From: Gaiellaceae bacterium
Lineage (GTDB): Bacteria; Actinomycetota; Thermoleophilia; Gaiellales; Gaiellaceae
Direction: 5' to 3'
Assembly (NCBI GenBank): GCA_026002995.1
Contig: BPGK01000001.1
Location: 310,001-374,000, forward strand
DNA length: 64,000 nt
The notes below the pieces were generated by a model. It had not been told where the DNA came from, ran no database searches, and saw only the letters and a program-made list of their open reading frames with translations. This document shows positions 26,419 through 35,592 of the stretch, piece after piece; the stretch's first letter is position 1, and each line of letters starts with the position of its first letter. Position numbers and translations under genes: made by a program.

Positions 26419-26424
26419 CACTGC

Positions 26425-27480
26425 GTGCGCAAGTACGCGATCTTCGGCACGGCGACCTCGCCGGCTCACGAGGAGTGGGTGCGCTCGGTTGCGAGGGAGT
26501 TCGAGCGCGCCGGCTTCACCGAGGTCGACGACGTCGCGGAGGCGGACTTCGTCCTGAATATGTTCGACCCCGCCGCGCCGAAGGCGTTCCGGCGGGCGTC
26601 GCGCGGCACGTACTCGGCCGCCTTCTACGAGCTTCCCGAGGTCCCCGAAGACCCGCTGAAGGCGAGCTACCCGATGCTCGTGCGGACGCTCTCGAACGTC
26701 GTCCTCCTGCGCGTTCCCGGTCAGGGCGTCTGGTTCACGACCATGGAGCAAGGCACCTACCGCGTGGCGGAGGATCCGGCTGCGATCTACGAGCGCCTCG
26801 AGCCACTCGCGACCTCGCGGCTCGTGATCGACAACGAGTGGATCCCGGACCTCGAGCCCGAGCTCTGGGACGGAGACGAGATCACCGCCGACCTCGCCGC
26901 GGCGGGTCGCAGGTTGGACGAGCTCGATCTGCTGCCCTCCCCGTTCCCGGTCGAGGAGTACCTCTCGGAGCGCGACCTCCGTCACGTCATGCGGCTCTAC
27001 AGCGTCGGCGGGATGTCCTACGGGAACCTCTCCGCGCGCAAGGACGAGAAGCGCTTCTGGATGAGCGCGAGCGGGGTCGACAAGTCGAAGCTCTCCTCCG
27101 TGGGGCGCGACATCCTCCTCGTCAAGGACTTCGACGAGGAGCGGGGCGTGATCGTGCTGAGCGTTCCGCCCGGTATCGAGCCCAGGCGCGTCTCGGTCGA
27201 CGCCATCGAGCACTGGATGATCTACCAGGCGCATCCCGACGTCGGCGCGATCCTCCACGTCCACGCGTGGATGGAGGGCATCGCGGCGACCGACGTGAAC
27301 TACCCGTGCGGCACCCAGGAGCTCGCCATGGCCGTAGCGGAGCTCGTCGCCGCCGAGCCCGATCCTGCGCACGCCGTCATCGGGCTGCGCAACCACGGCA
27401 TCACGTGTACCGGAGAGAGCCTGTCGGAGATCCTCGACCGCGTCGCGCCGAAGGTCCTCCGCCAGGTTCCTATGACCTGA
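26425..27480 (+). CDS. Class II aldolase/adducin family protein with extra N-domain
   Basis: Protein of 351 residues. The C-terminal half (about 175-345) is a class II aldolase domain with GNLSAR near 200, the zinc-ligand pair in HVHAW near 286 and a third His in LRNHGITCTG near 322; the general acid region is SVDAIEHWMIYQAHP. Zn-dependent cleavage or epimerisation of a phosphorylated sugar is expected. The first 165 residues (starting YAIFGTATSPAHEEW, with ADFVLNMFDP and GQGVWFTTMEQGTY) are not part of the aldolase fold and I do not recognise them. The 3' end overlaps the convergent VKOR gene by 11 bp. Confidence 0.8.
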   Translation: MRKYAIFGTATSPAHEEWVRSVAREFERAGFTEVDDVAEADFVLNMFDPAAPKAFRRASRGTYSAAFYELPEVPEDPLKASYPMLVRTLSNVVLLRVPGQGVWFTTMEQGTYRVAEDPAAIYERLEPLATSRLVIDNEWIPDLEPELWDGDEITADLAAAGRRLDELDLLPSPFPVEEYLSERDLRHVMRLYSVGGMSYGNLSARKDEKRFWMSASGVDKSKLSSVGRDILLVKDFDEERGVIVLSVPPGIEPRRVSVDAIEHWMIYQAHPDVGAILHVHAWMEGIAATDVNYPCGTQELAMAVAELVAAEPDPAHAVIGLRNHGITCTGESLSEILDRVAPKVLRQVPMT

Positions 27481-27874
27481 GCCGGAGCGCGGTCAGCAGC
27501 GCGAGAGCGGGGGCGATCAAGACGTCGTTCGCGACGCACCAGGTGCAGAACGCCTCGATCACGAAGGCCTGCACGACGAGCAGATAGATGCTGAAGAGCA
27601 TCCCGAAGAGCGCGATCGACGCAGCTCCGAGCCGCGCGAGGGGCGCGTCCCAGGCGATGAGCGCGAGGATGACGGCGTACGTTCCGAGCCCCAGCACGGC
27701 GACGGGAACGCCGAGGAGCTCCGCGTAGTCCGAGCTCTGCACCGTCTCGCAGCCGCCGCCGGCCACGCAGATGACGGTCGCATCCGCGACACGGGCCCAC
27801 GAGAGGTACCCGGCGATACCGATCCCCGCGAGGCAGACCGCGGCCGCGCCGATGCGCAGGAGGCGGTCGCTCAA
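27470..27874 (-). CDS. Vitamin K epoxide reductase (VKOR) homologue
   Basis: Membrane protein of 134 residues with four helices. It has the four family cysteines: C36 and C42 in the loop VICVAGGGCETVQSSDY, and the redox pair C110-T-W-C113 near the C-terminus. Bacterial VKOR replaces DsbB: it reoxidises a DsbA-like partner with quinone. The partner gene is directly upstream and the TTG start here overlaps its TGA. The lack of a fused thioredoxin domain fits this split arrangement. Confidence 0.9.
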   Translation of the reverse strand: MSDRLLRIGAAAVCLAGIGIAGYLSWARVADATVICVAGGGCETVQSSDYAELLGVPVAVLGLGTYAVILALIAWDAPLARLGAASIALFGMLFSIYLLVVQAFVIEAFCTWCVANDVLIAPALALLTALRLRS

Positions 27875-28575
27875 CCCCGCAGGGCGTCGTCGAGGGCGGC
27901 GCGGAAGGGATCCGGCTCGAGCGGAACCTGAATCAGGTATGGGTCGTCGTCGCCGATCTTGACGAAGAAGGTCGGCGTGCCCGGCACGCCGTCCACCTGC
28001 CCCTGTCGCGCCATCTCCCGGATGCGAGCGGTCACCTCGGCGCTCTGGGCGTCCTCGAAGAGTCTGTCGACGTCGAGGCCGGCGATGCCCGAGGCGAGCT
28101 CGCGGACGAGCTCGTCCGTCACCCAGCCCGAGTTCTCCTCGCCCTGGGAGCGGTAGAGCGCCTCCTGGAGCTCCCAGGCGTGATCCTGGAGCCCGGCGGC
28201 AACGACGAAGCGCAGCGCCTTCTCCGAGTCCGGACCGAGGAAGGCGAGGCCGCGGAGCTCCATCCGCACCGTGCCGGGGCGGACGTACTCCGCAACGAGC
28301 GTCGGGAAGACTTGCGTCGAGTACTCCGCGCAGAACGGGCACTGGAGGTCGGCGTACTCGATGAGGAGGACCTCCGCGTCCGGATTGCCGAGGAACATGC
28401 CGTCCTGCGGGATGCCGCTCAGGTCGCTTGCAGGCCCGCTCCGATCCTCGTCGCCGCTCTGTGCGAGGAGCGCGATGGCGATGATCGCCGCAGCGGCCGC
28501 GACCGCCAGGCCGAAGGCAAGTCCGACCGCGCGCCTGGAAATACCCGAGCCTGCGCCGGGCCTCACGGAAGCCAT
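27871..28575 (-). CDS. DsbA-like thiol:disulfide oxidoreductase, membrane-anchored
   Basis: Protein of 234 residues. An N-terminal helix (about 17-38, VGLAFGLAVAAAAAIIAIAL) anchors it outside the membrane. The thioredoxin fold has the active site C79-P-F-C82 in EYADLQCPFCAEYS and the cis-Pro loop GVPGTPTFFV near residue 200, typical of DsbA/DsbG-like (Thioredoxin_4) proteins. It introduces disulfides in exported proteins and is recycled by the VKOR encoded next to it. The ATG is the only start placing the anchor at the N-terminus. Confidence 0.9.
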   Translation of the reverse strand: MASVRPGAGSGISRRAVGLAFGLAVAAAAAIIAIALLAQSGDEDRSGPASDLSGIPQDGMFLGNPDAEVLLIEYADLQCPFCAEYSTQVFPTLVAEYVRPGTVRMELRGLAFLGPDSEKALRFVVAAGLQDHAWELQEALYRSQGEENSGWVTDELVRELASGIAGLDVDRLFEDAQSAEVTARIREMARQGQVDGVPGTPTFFVKIGDDDPYLIQVPLEPDPFRAALDDALRG

Positions 28576-28636
28576 GGAGCACAGTCTGCCGAGAGCGACG
28601 GATCGAGCCGGCCGAGAGCCGTCGGGCGTCCTCGCG

Positions 28637-29287
28637 TCATCGGGACGTGGCCGCCGTGCGGGCTCGGACGTTCGACCGCACCGAGACCACTCCCGGCACT
28701 CGCGACACGAAGACGGGCAGGAGCTCGGCGTCGGCCTCGGAGTCGACCTCCCCGTCGAGCGTGACGGCGCCGTCTTCGACCGTCACGGTCACGCTCCCGG
28801 GCTCGAGCCACAGCGTCCGTCGGAGGATCTCGTCGTGGATCTCCTCGGCGATCTCCCCGTCGGAGCGCGCGAACGCTCGGACGACATCGGCGCGGGTGAC
28901 GATGCCGACGAGCCGCCCGTCGTCGACCACGGGCAGGCGGTTGACGCCTTCGGCAGCCATGAGCTTGGCGGCCTCGTGGACGCGCCGGTGGGCGTCGATC
29001 GTGATCGCGGGCGCGCTCATCGCGTCGCCCACGGTGCGAGCCGCGATCTTGTCCGCGAGATCGATGTCTCCCTCGAGCAGCCATCCGAGCAGCCGGTGCT
29101 CGCGCGGCGCGCCACCGGCCTTCACCACGATGTCCGCCTCCGAGAGCACGCCGACGACGTGACCCTGATCGTCCACCACCGGCAACCCCGAGATCCTGCG
29201 TTCGGCGAGCAGGCCGGCGGCGTCGCGGAGCGGCGTCTCCGGCGTGACTGTGACGACGTCGGTCGTCATCAGATCGGCAACCCTCAT
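28637..29287 (-). CDS. CBS-pair protein with C-terminal BON domain
   Basis: 216 residues. Two CBS motifs at about 5-60 (MTTDVVTVTPETPLRDAA, GLPVVDDQGHVVGVLSEADI) and 85-145 (MSAPAITIDAHRRVHEAA, RLPVVDDGRLVGIVTRAD), then a BON domain at about 150-210 (GSVTVTVEDGAVTLDGEV, VPGVVSVRSNV). CBS pairs bind adenosine nucleotides and BON domains associate with membranes or polymers, so this is probably a stress or energy-state sensor. A clear ribosome binding site (AAGGAGGTTCG) precedes the ATG, so this gene has a leader, unlike many others here. Confidence 0.9.
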   Translation of the reverse strand: MRVADLMTTDVVTVTPETPLRDAAGLLAERRISGLPVVDDQGHVVGVLSEADIVVKAGGAPREHRLLGWLLEGDIDLADKIAARTVGDAMSAPAITIDAHRRVHEAAKLMAAEGVNRLPVVDDGRLVGIVTRADVVRAFARSDGEIAEEIHDEILRRTLWLEPGSVTVTVEDGAVTLDGEVDSEADAELLPVFVSRVPGVVSVRSNVRARTAATSR

Positions 29288-29446
29288 CTCGAACCTCCTT
29301 CGTCCCGTCCAGCGTTGCGACGAGGGGCCGTCGCCGCATCGGTGGTTTGCGCGGCCTGCGCTTCGGGTTTTCCGTCGCGATTACACCCCTCCCTACACCC
29401 GCCGACGAATAGTCGTCCCTCGACCGAGGGAGTACCGTCTGCCGAC

Positions 29447-29719
29447 ATGATCGAGCTGACGACGCACACGAGGCCGACGGAGATCACGCCACGCCAGCGT
29501 GAGATCGTCGCACTGATCGCAGCCGGATGCTCGAACGACGAGGTCGGAGCGCGCCTCGGCATCTCCCCCAGAACGGCGAAGGCGCATTGCGACGCGTTGC
29601 GCCAGAAGCTGGGCGTCAAGCGCAGGCGCCAGATCCCGATCGCGTTCCGGCTGCTCACGGGAGAGGATCCGCTGTCCGCGGGGCAGCGACTCGCCTTCGG
29701 CGTGCGACTGCTCCGCTGA
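29447..29719 (+). CDS. Small LuxR-type HTH protein
   Basis: Only 90 residues. The central part (about 13-70) is a complete LuxR/GerE helix-turn-helix: ITPRQREIVALIAAGCSNDEVGARLGISPRTAKAHCDALRQKLGV. No receiver or sensing domain is present. It could be a free-standing regulator or a remnant of a larger one; no upstream sensor remains readable. TACCGT (29433-29438) lies 8 nt before the ATG, so the mRNA is nearly leaderless. A strong hairpin follows. The broken LuxR gene downstream shows little similarity beyond the HTH, so they are not simply duplicates. Confidence 0.78.
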   Translation: MIELTTHTRPTEITPRQREIVALIAAGCSNDEVGARLGISPRTAKAHCDALRQKLGVKRRRQIPIAFRLLTGEDPLSAGQRLAFGVRLLR

Positions 29720-29724
29720 CCCAG

Positions 29725-29758
29725 GCGCCCGCGGCCCATAAGCCGGGGCCGCGGGCGC
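29725..29758 (+). terminator. Hairpin terminator after small LuxR gene
   Basis: A perfect 13-bp inverted repeat (GCGCCCGCGGCCC / GGGCCGCGGGCGC) with an 8-nt loop begins 5 bp after the stop. There is no T-run, as is common in high-GC actinomycetes. Confidence 0.6.
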
Positions 29759-29814
29759 TCCTCCGCGCTTCCGGTGGTAGGGTCGTGCCTCCGATCTCCC
29801 TGACGAGCCAGGAG

Positions 29815-32440
29815 ATGACGACGGAGACGACGATCGGGCGCGCGCCGAGGCGGCTCAAGACTCGGCGGATCATCGAGCGGCCCCGTCTGTTCGCGCTCCT
29901 CGACGCCTCCTCGGCCCGCCTGAAGACGTTGGTGGCCCCTGCGGGCTACGGCAAGACCACGCTCGCCGAGCAGTGGGTCGCGCGCGACGGGCGCCGCAGC
30001 GCGTGGTTTACCGCCCGGCACTCCTCGACCGACGTCGCGGCGCTTGCGCTCGGCATCGCCGAGGCGGCGAAGGCGCTCGTCCCCGACTGCGATGTGCGCC
30101 TCCGCGAACACCTGCGGGCGCTCCCGGCTCCGGCCGACGTGCGAACGATCGCGGAGATCCTCGGAGAAGACCTTGCCTCGTGGCCGGAGGACGGGTGGCT
30201 CGTCATCGACGAGTACGACGAGATCGCGCGAGGCGCGAGCTCCGAGCGGCTCGTCGCGATGCTCATCGAGCTCGCCCCGGTGCAGGTGCTGATCGCGAGT
30301 CGACAGCGACCGGCGTGGATCTCCGCTCGCGACATCCTCTACGGCGACTACCTCGAGCTCGGCCAGTCGGCGCTCTCGATGGACAGCTCCGAGGCTGCGC
30401 AGGTGCTCGCGGACGAGCAAGGGCGGGTCGCTTCCGGGCTCGTGGCGTTGGCAGACGGCTGGCCGGCCGTGATCGGGCTCGCGGCAGTTGCCGGAGCCGA
30501 CGTCGACCGCGACGTCGAGCAGGTTCCCGAGTCGCTCTACCGCTTCTTCGCCGACGAGGTCTACCTCGCGCTCCCGGAGGTCGTGCGTGCCGGACTCGCG
30601 CAGCTCGCTGCGGCTCCCGTCCTGGACGACGAGCTCGTCGTCGAGCTGCTCGGCACCGAGACTGCAGCGACCGTGCGCGACGCCGCGGTCGAGGTCGGGA
30701 TCCTCGTGGAACGTGGAAGGCGTCTCGACCTGCATCCGCTCTGCCGATCCTTCCTCGAGGAGCGGAGCGAGCAGCTCGGCTTCGTGCTCACCGGCGACTC
30801 GCTCATCTCCTGTCTCGAGCACTACCGAGCGCGGCGCGATTGGGACGCCGCGTTCGACCTGATCGATCGGCGCGGTCTCGTCGATCAACTCGAGGGCGTT
30901 CTACGCGACGCGCTCGACGAGTTCCTCGACACGGCCCGTCTCTCCACGATCGAGGAGTGGTGTCGCGCGGCGGCTTCGAGGGATCTCGATCGTCCGCTCT
31001 TTCTCCTCGCGCGGGCGGAGGTCTCGCTCCGTCGGGGTCGCTACACCATGGCACAGTCGCTCGCCGAGGCGGCGGCCGTCCACCGCGACTCGGATCTCGT
31101 CTTCCGGGCCCTCTCCGTCGCCGCTCGGTCGGCGCACCTCGCATCACGAGAGGAGGAGGGCCTCGAGCTCTACCGCCGTGCCGAGGCGGTTGCGAAAGGC
31201 GAAAGACCGAGCGGCGCGACGCCCTCTGGGGTCAGCTCATGTGTGCGTCTGATCTCGAACTGCCCACGTGTGACGCCATGTACCTCGCGCTACTCAAGGG
31301 AGTCAGGCGATCGGATGCGCGCGACACAGTTCGCGCTGCTGCGTGCGGCTTGGCGTACTCGGTGAAGTTCGGGAAGCTCTCGCTCGCGGGCGCCGACAGC
31401 GCGTACGAGCTCCTCGAGCGCGTATCGGACCCCCTTGTCGTGTCGTCGTTCCAGAGCACGTACTCAGTCGCCCTTGCGCTCTCTGCAATGGTACGACGAG
31501 GCGCTATCGGATTTCTGCGGAGTTCCTCAGCACGAGCGAGCAGTATCGGCTCGACTTCGCGCGGCCATACGCGCTCTGTTCCTTCGCTCTCGCAAGCGTC
31601 GGCCTTCGCCATTGGGGAAGAGCTCGGGCAGCCCTCGAGGAGGCTCACAGGCTGGCACGGAAGCGCAAGGACTCGAACGCCGGTCATCTCGCGCACGCGC
31701 AGCTCCTGCGGCTCTTCGCGCAGCGGGGCTCGATACGGATCCGCCCTTGCGCTCGAGACGCCATCGCTCGAAGGCGCGCTGTCTGCGTCAAGGGCGGAGG
31801 TTCTCCTCTCACGAGCGCTCGTACTCGCCTGCGCAGGTCGCGTCGATGAAGCTCTGGCACTCACCGACAAGGCACGGACCTTGAGTCGGGCAGTCGAGCC
31901 GCGGGTGCTCGTCGCGGCGGTGGAGGCGAGTCTCGGCGGTTCGGTCGCGCGATCGGAATATGTTGGAACGGCTCTCTGCGCTCGAGCTTGCGGCATTTGA
32001 CACGCGGAGGAGTCGACCTCCTCGTCACGACGTACCGAGCCTGCCCAGAGCTCCTCCGCGTTGCTGCTCAAAGTCACCGTCGAGCGAGACAGACTCCATG
32101 CTCTTCTGAGGCGCGCCCGACGATGGCGATCTAGCAGCGAGCGTCGGCTACTCCGTAAGCTCCGGAGAACGATCCGCCTCGATCGTTTGACCCGCACGAG
32201 AGCGTCGAGATCTACGAGTTCCTCCTCCGCGGCGTGAGCAACCAGGAGATCGCTGAAGCGCTCTACATCAGTCGCGCCACGGCGAAACGGCACGTGCAGA
32301 ACATCTACAACAAGCTCGGTCTCCGGTCGCGTGCTGCGATCGCGGTACAGGCGGCGCTCGCACGCTCGAGTCAGGCGACGGCGGCGACCGAGGCGTCGCC
32401 GTCGTCGGACTCGTCGTCGCGGGGGTCGCGCCCAAACTGA
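29815..32440 (+). pseudogene. MalT-like LuxR regulator, broken by many frameshifts
   Basis: The first 460 residues are open from an ATG at 29815 and form a STAND/AAA-type ATPase regulator: Walker A APAGYGKTT near residue 45, Walker B WLVIDEYDE near 130, then helical repeats. From about 31,200 the protein continues only by changing frame: near 31,200 (ERRDALWGQLMCASDLELP), 31,490, 31,510, 31,726 (ALALETPSLEGALSA), 31,945, 31,998 (RGVDLLVTTYRACPELLR), 32,090, 32,130 (DGDLAASVGYSV) and 32,185 (FDPHESVEIYEF). The C-terminal LuxR HTH is intact from about 32,200. All pieces are in the right order, so this is one gene damaged by small indels or by poor sequence. The DNA-binding part cannot be made from the main frame. 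Confidence 0.88.
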
Positions 32441-33048
32441 AACTCTGGCGCACGCGCGAGGCGGTAGTCCTCCGTCGCGCTTGCGAGGATCGCCTCGAAC
32501 GCCATCACGACGTCGGTATCGAGCTGGCTTCCGACCGCCTGACCGAGACGATGCCTCGCGGTACTGCTCGGCATGGCGTCGCGGTATGGCCGGTTGGACG
32601 TCATGGCGTTGTACGCGTCGGCCACGGCGATGATGCGCGAGACGAGCGGGATCTCGTCTCCGGCGAGGCCGTCCGGATATCCCTCTCCGTCGATCCGCTC
32701 GTGGTGGTGCCTGACGATGGTCGCGACCTCCGAGTACTCGTCGACGTTGCGGAGGATCCGCTCGCCGATCGCGGAGTGCTCCTGCATCTGTCGACGCTCC
32801 TCGAGCGTGAGCGCTCCCGGCTTCTCGAGGAGTCCCGCGGGGAGGCCGATCTTGCCGATGTCGTGGACGAGCCCGCAGAGGTACGCCTGCTCTTGGATCT
32901 CCTCTGGGAGCCCCATGCGCGCGGCGATGTCGCGCGAGTAGATCGCGACGGCCGCGGAGTGCCCCGCCGTGTACTCGTCTCTCGCGTCGAGGGTCGTGAT
33001 CAGCGCGCCCGCGAACTGGAGATTCGCCCTCTCGAGTGTCGCGTTCAC
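32371..33048 (-). CDS. HD-GYP domain protein (N-terminus lost)
   Basis: The open part is 225 residues and contains a whole HD-GYP domain: ARDEYTAGHSAAVA, the HD of GLVHDIGKIGLP near residue 62, HHHERIDGEGYPDGL near 112, and DAYNAMTSNRPYR near 147. Such domains hydrolyse cyclic-di-GMP. The ORF starts at an ATG inside the linker that normally follows a membrane sensor; the preceding sequence still encodes pieces of such a sensor but in shifted frames. The C-terminal tail is acidic and overlaps the 3' end of the broken LuxR gene. It may still produce a soluble phosphodiesterase, or be a dead fragment. Confidence 0.82.
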   Translation of the reverse strand: MNATLERANLQFAGALITTLDARDEYTAGHSAAVAIYSRDIAARMGLPEEIQEQAYLCGLVHDIGKIGLPAGLLEKPGALTLEERRQMQEHSAIGERILRNVDEYSEVATIVRHHHERIDGEGYPDGLAGDEIPLVSRIIAVADAYNAMTSNRPYRDAMPSSTARHRLGQAVGSQLDTDVVMAFEAILASATEDYRLARAPEFQFGRDPRDDESDDGDASVAAVA

Positions 33049-33804
33049 CGCTGGTGAGGTCGTGCGGCCAGCCGGCGCTCCTGTTGGTAGAGCCCGTAGA
33101 GACGCTGTGCTGCCGATTGCCGGGACTGAGGAACAGGACGAGTGTCCATGGCGACACCTCTGACGTAGCAGTGACGCCGAGGAGCGCGACGAGTGGCGTG
33201 TATAGCGAGGCGCGGACCTCGAGCACCAGGTGGGCTGCTAGCGTCCGCAGTCCGCGCTCGATCATTGGTCGACCTCGTCACCCGTGCCCGGTCAGCAGCG
33301 GCGAACAGCTCGTTTCGAGCGTCTCGCCCGACTATGCGCGCCCGTCGTGCGGCTGCGACCAGTAGGCCCCCGCACTGTCGAAGGCCCAGTTCTCGTCAAG
33401 TGCGTTGGCCGCGATCAGACCCATCGCCGCGCCGGTCGATGAAGCGCGTGCTCGTGTAGGCCGCCCACTTCAGTCTGGGTGCCCGCGTGGCATCGCCCGC
33501 TTCGCGATACGAGCTTCTGAAGTCGCCGAGCATCGACGCTCCGCCCACGACGGCCGCTGCCAGCGGGCCGAACACGACTGCGGCGAGAGGAGCGTCGGAA
33601 GGACCGATGGATCGATTGCTCCTCGGTCTCCGCGCGACCCCGGCGTGTTACTGCGCAGCGGATGCTGGCGCGCTCCGCTAAGGCCGCCGAGGCGGCGACC
33701 ACAGCGAGCGCGTTCGGTCCGGTGAGCTTCGAGCTCGTGTCCCGGCAATGAAGCAGAGCCAGCCGCCGATGCGCTGGCGCCGAGCACGAGGCGCCATCAC
33801 CCAT
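33049..33804 (-). pseudogene. Frameshifted membrane-sensor half of the HD-GYP gene
   Basis: No single frame is open, but reading leftwards on the minus strand, protein-like pieces appear in order in different frames: ALAVVAASAALAERASIR near 33,700; LKWAAYTSTRFID near 33,450; GLIAANALDENWAF near 33,410; SLYTPLVALLGV and SPWTLVLFLSP near 33,180; AAQRLYGLYQQERRLAAR near 33,080, leading directly to VNATLERANLQFAGAL of the HD-GYP ORF. This is the order of a multi-helix sensor joined by a short coiled linker to HD-GYP. At least five indels are needed to restore it. Confidence 0.7.
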
Positions 33805-34043
33805 AGGCTGTCGGTCCTCGCTTCGATCTTGAGTCCCGCGTTCGCTGGCATGCCGCTTGAACTATCCCTCGAACGGGGTATACGATGCGGCTGCCGTCAG
33901 TACCCAATCGAGGAGTCATCGTCTATGGCCAGGGGCGCGAAGGTCTGGTAGCGCCGTCACATCCTCGGTTCTCCGCCGAGGGTGGGCATCCCTCTTTCGG
34001 GGGGTCCACGAGCTCTCGGCGCGGGAAGAGAGGCTGCTGACGG
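33805..34043. other. Non-coding gap, no clear feature
   Basis: 239 bp without a supported gene. It holds a short inverted repeat around 33,863-33,882 (TATCCC, then TCGAAC, then GGGGTATA), and an unconvincing stem around 33,971-34,003. I see no tRNA, riboswitch or good promoter. Confidence 0.4.
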
Positions 34044-34463
34044 CTACGCGATGAGCCCACGCCGGAAGCCGACCGCTACGGCGTGGGCTCTGCTTCTTGC
34101 CTGCAGCTTCGCGAGCAGATGTCGGACGTGGGACTTCACGGTCTCCTCCGAGAGGAAGAGCCGCTCGCCGATCTCGCGGTTCACGAGCCCGTCGGCGACG
34201 AGTTGGAGCACTTCGATCTCCCGCGCCGTCGGATCGGGCCCGACCTCGCGAGCCGAGGGTGGGTTGAAGGGGATCACCGATCCATGTCGGCGTGCGCTTC
34301 GGCGTGCGGCCGCGGCCTCGAAGCGGCGGCTGTGATCGCGGTATCGGTTCAGTATCTCCTTGCGCTCCGCGGCGTCCACGTGTGCGGTATCGGCCGGGCC
34401 CGTCTCCCCCTTTAGGTCGAACCGCGAACGTTTCGCTCGAACGAGGGAGTTCTGTGCATCCAC
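34044..34463 (-). CDS. LuxR-type HTH transcriptional regulator
   Basis: 139 residues as drawn. Residues 75-135 form a LuxR/GerE helix-turn-helix (PTAREIEVLQLVADGLVNREIGERLFLSEETVKSHVRHLLAKLQARSRAHAV). The N-terminal part is charged, without a receiver domain. The start is uncertain: a GTG at 34463 gives the length used here, but a GTG near 34,381 would remove an untypical segment and leave CGAAC-rich sequence (34,412-34,440) as a regulatory region. It lies downstream of the sigma factor gene on the same strand, separated by a strong hairpin. Confidence 0.75.
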   Translation of the reverse strand: MDAQNSLVRAKRSRFDLKGETGPADTAHVDAAERKEILNRYRDHSRRFEAAAARRSARRHGSVIPFNPPSAREVGPDPTAREIEVLQLVADGLVNREIGERLFLSEETVKSHVRHLLAKLQARSRAHAVAVGFRRGLIA

Positions 34464-34470
34464 GAACGCA

Positions 34471-34494
34471 AGCGGCCCCGTCTCCGGGGCCGCT
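34471..34494 (-). terminator. Hairpin after sigma factor gene
   Basis: Perfect 10-bp inverted repeat (AGCGGCCCCG / CGGGGCCGCT) with a TCTC loop, 25 bp beyond the sigma factor stop. No T-run follows. Confidence 0.6.
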
Positions 34495-34518
34495 GGTCGA
34501 TCCTCGGCCTCCGCTCGC

Positions 34519-35592
34519 TCAGGCGGCGAGGCCGGCGAGGTCGCGCAAGGCTTCGAGGCGCTTCAGCGCCTGGCCCTCGAGCTGACGCACGCGCTCGCGC
34601 GTCAAGTCGAGCTCGTGGCCGATCGCCTCCAGCGTCCAGGGCTCGCCCTCGAAGCCGAAGCGGAGCTCCAGGATGCGGCGCTCGCGCTCGGGGAGCGCGT
34701 CGAGCGCGCGCCGGATGCTCTGGCGTCGGAGCGACTCCTCCGCCTCGTCGAAGGGGTCGGTCGCCTCGCGGTCGGCGAACAGGTCACCGAGCTCGCCCTC
34801 GTCATCGGCTCCCACGGTCTGGTTCAGGGAGACCGACGCGTGCGCGGCGCCGAGGGCCTCGTCGACGTGCTGGATCGGCAGTCCGGTCGCCTCCGCGAGC
34901 TCCTCCTTCGTGGGCTCGCGGCCGAGCTCGACCTCGAGCCGCCGGGCGGCGCGCGAGAGCTTCTGCTGGCGCTCGACGACGTGCACCGGCACCCGGATCG
35001 TCCGAGCGTGGTTCGCGACCGCGCGCTGCACCGACTGGCGGATCCACCAGGTCGCGTAGGTCGAGAACTTGAAGCCGCGCCGCCAGTCGAACTTCTCCAC
35101 GGCTCGGTTCAGCCCGAGCGTGCCCTCCTGGATGAGGTCGAGGAACGGCACACCCAGGCCGCGGTAGCCCTTTGCGATCGAGACCACGAGGCGGAGGTTC
35201 GACTCGATCATGGTGCGCTTGGCGACCGGGTCGCCGCGCTCGATGCGCTTCGCCAGCGCGACCTCCTCGGCTGCGGTGAGCAGCTTGTGCCGGCCCACGT
35301 CGGCGAGGAAGAGCTGCAGGCTGTCGGCCGCGCCGGAGACTGCGCCCGCCTCGTACTGTGCCTTTGCGACGGCCTCCTCTCGCGCGATCTCGGCGTCGGG
35401 CACCGTGATCTCGATTCCGTGCGCCTCGAGCTCGCGCTGGAGCAGCTCGGCCTCCTCCTCGGCGAGCTCGTGCTCGAGCGCGAAGGCCTCGAGCTCGGCG
35501 AGCTCGAGCTGGCCGCCGTGTTCCTCAGCGCGCTCGACGAGCGCCTTCACGTGCTCGGACTCGAGCAGTTCGATCAACTGGTTCTGGGTCAA
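34519..35592 (-). CDS. rpoD: RNA polymerase sigma factor, RpoD/SigA type
   Basis: 357 residues. A short region 1.1-like acidic N-terminus (about 1-60) precedes region 1.2 (SLQLFLADVGRHKLLT near 92) and region 2 (NLRLVVSIAKGYRGLGVPFLDLIQEG, with 2.3-2.4 GFKFSTYATWWIRQSV), region 3 (RTIRVPVHVVERQQKL) and region 4 (LEAIGHELDLTRERVRQLE). The presence of all regions and the 2.4 sequence point to the principal sigma factor that would read the TAnnnT boxes found across this window. The TTG start lacks a strong ribosome binding site. It lies downstream of topA on the same strand but 282 bp away. Confidence 0.9.
   Translation of the reverse strand: MTQNQLIELLESEHVKALVERAEEHGGQLELAELEAFALEHELAEEEAELLQRELEAHGIEITVPDAEIAREEAVAKAQYEAGAVSGAADSLQLFLADVGRHKLLTAAEEVALAKRIERGDPVAKRTMIESNLRLVVSIAKGYRGLGVPFLDLIQEGTLGLNRAVEKFDWRRGFKFSTYATWWIRQSVQRAVANHARTIRVPVHVVERQQKLSRAARRLEVELGREPTKEELAEATGLPIQHVDEALGAAHASVSLNQTVGADDEGELGDLFADREATDPFDEAEESLRRQSIRRALDALPERERRILELRFGFEGEPWTLEAIGHELDLTRERVRQLEGQALKRLEALRDLAGLAA

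Noticed and set aside
31190-32210. Programmed ribosomal frameshifting in the LuxR gene
   Set aside because: About nine shifts in both directions and no slippery sequences; decay or sequence error is far simpler.
33415-33804. 129-residue minus-strand ORF as a separate gene
   Set aside because: It is one frame of the broken HD-GYP sensor; similarity continues across other frames, so it is not an independent protein.
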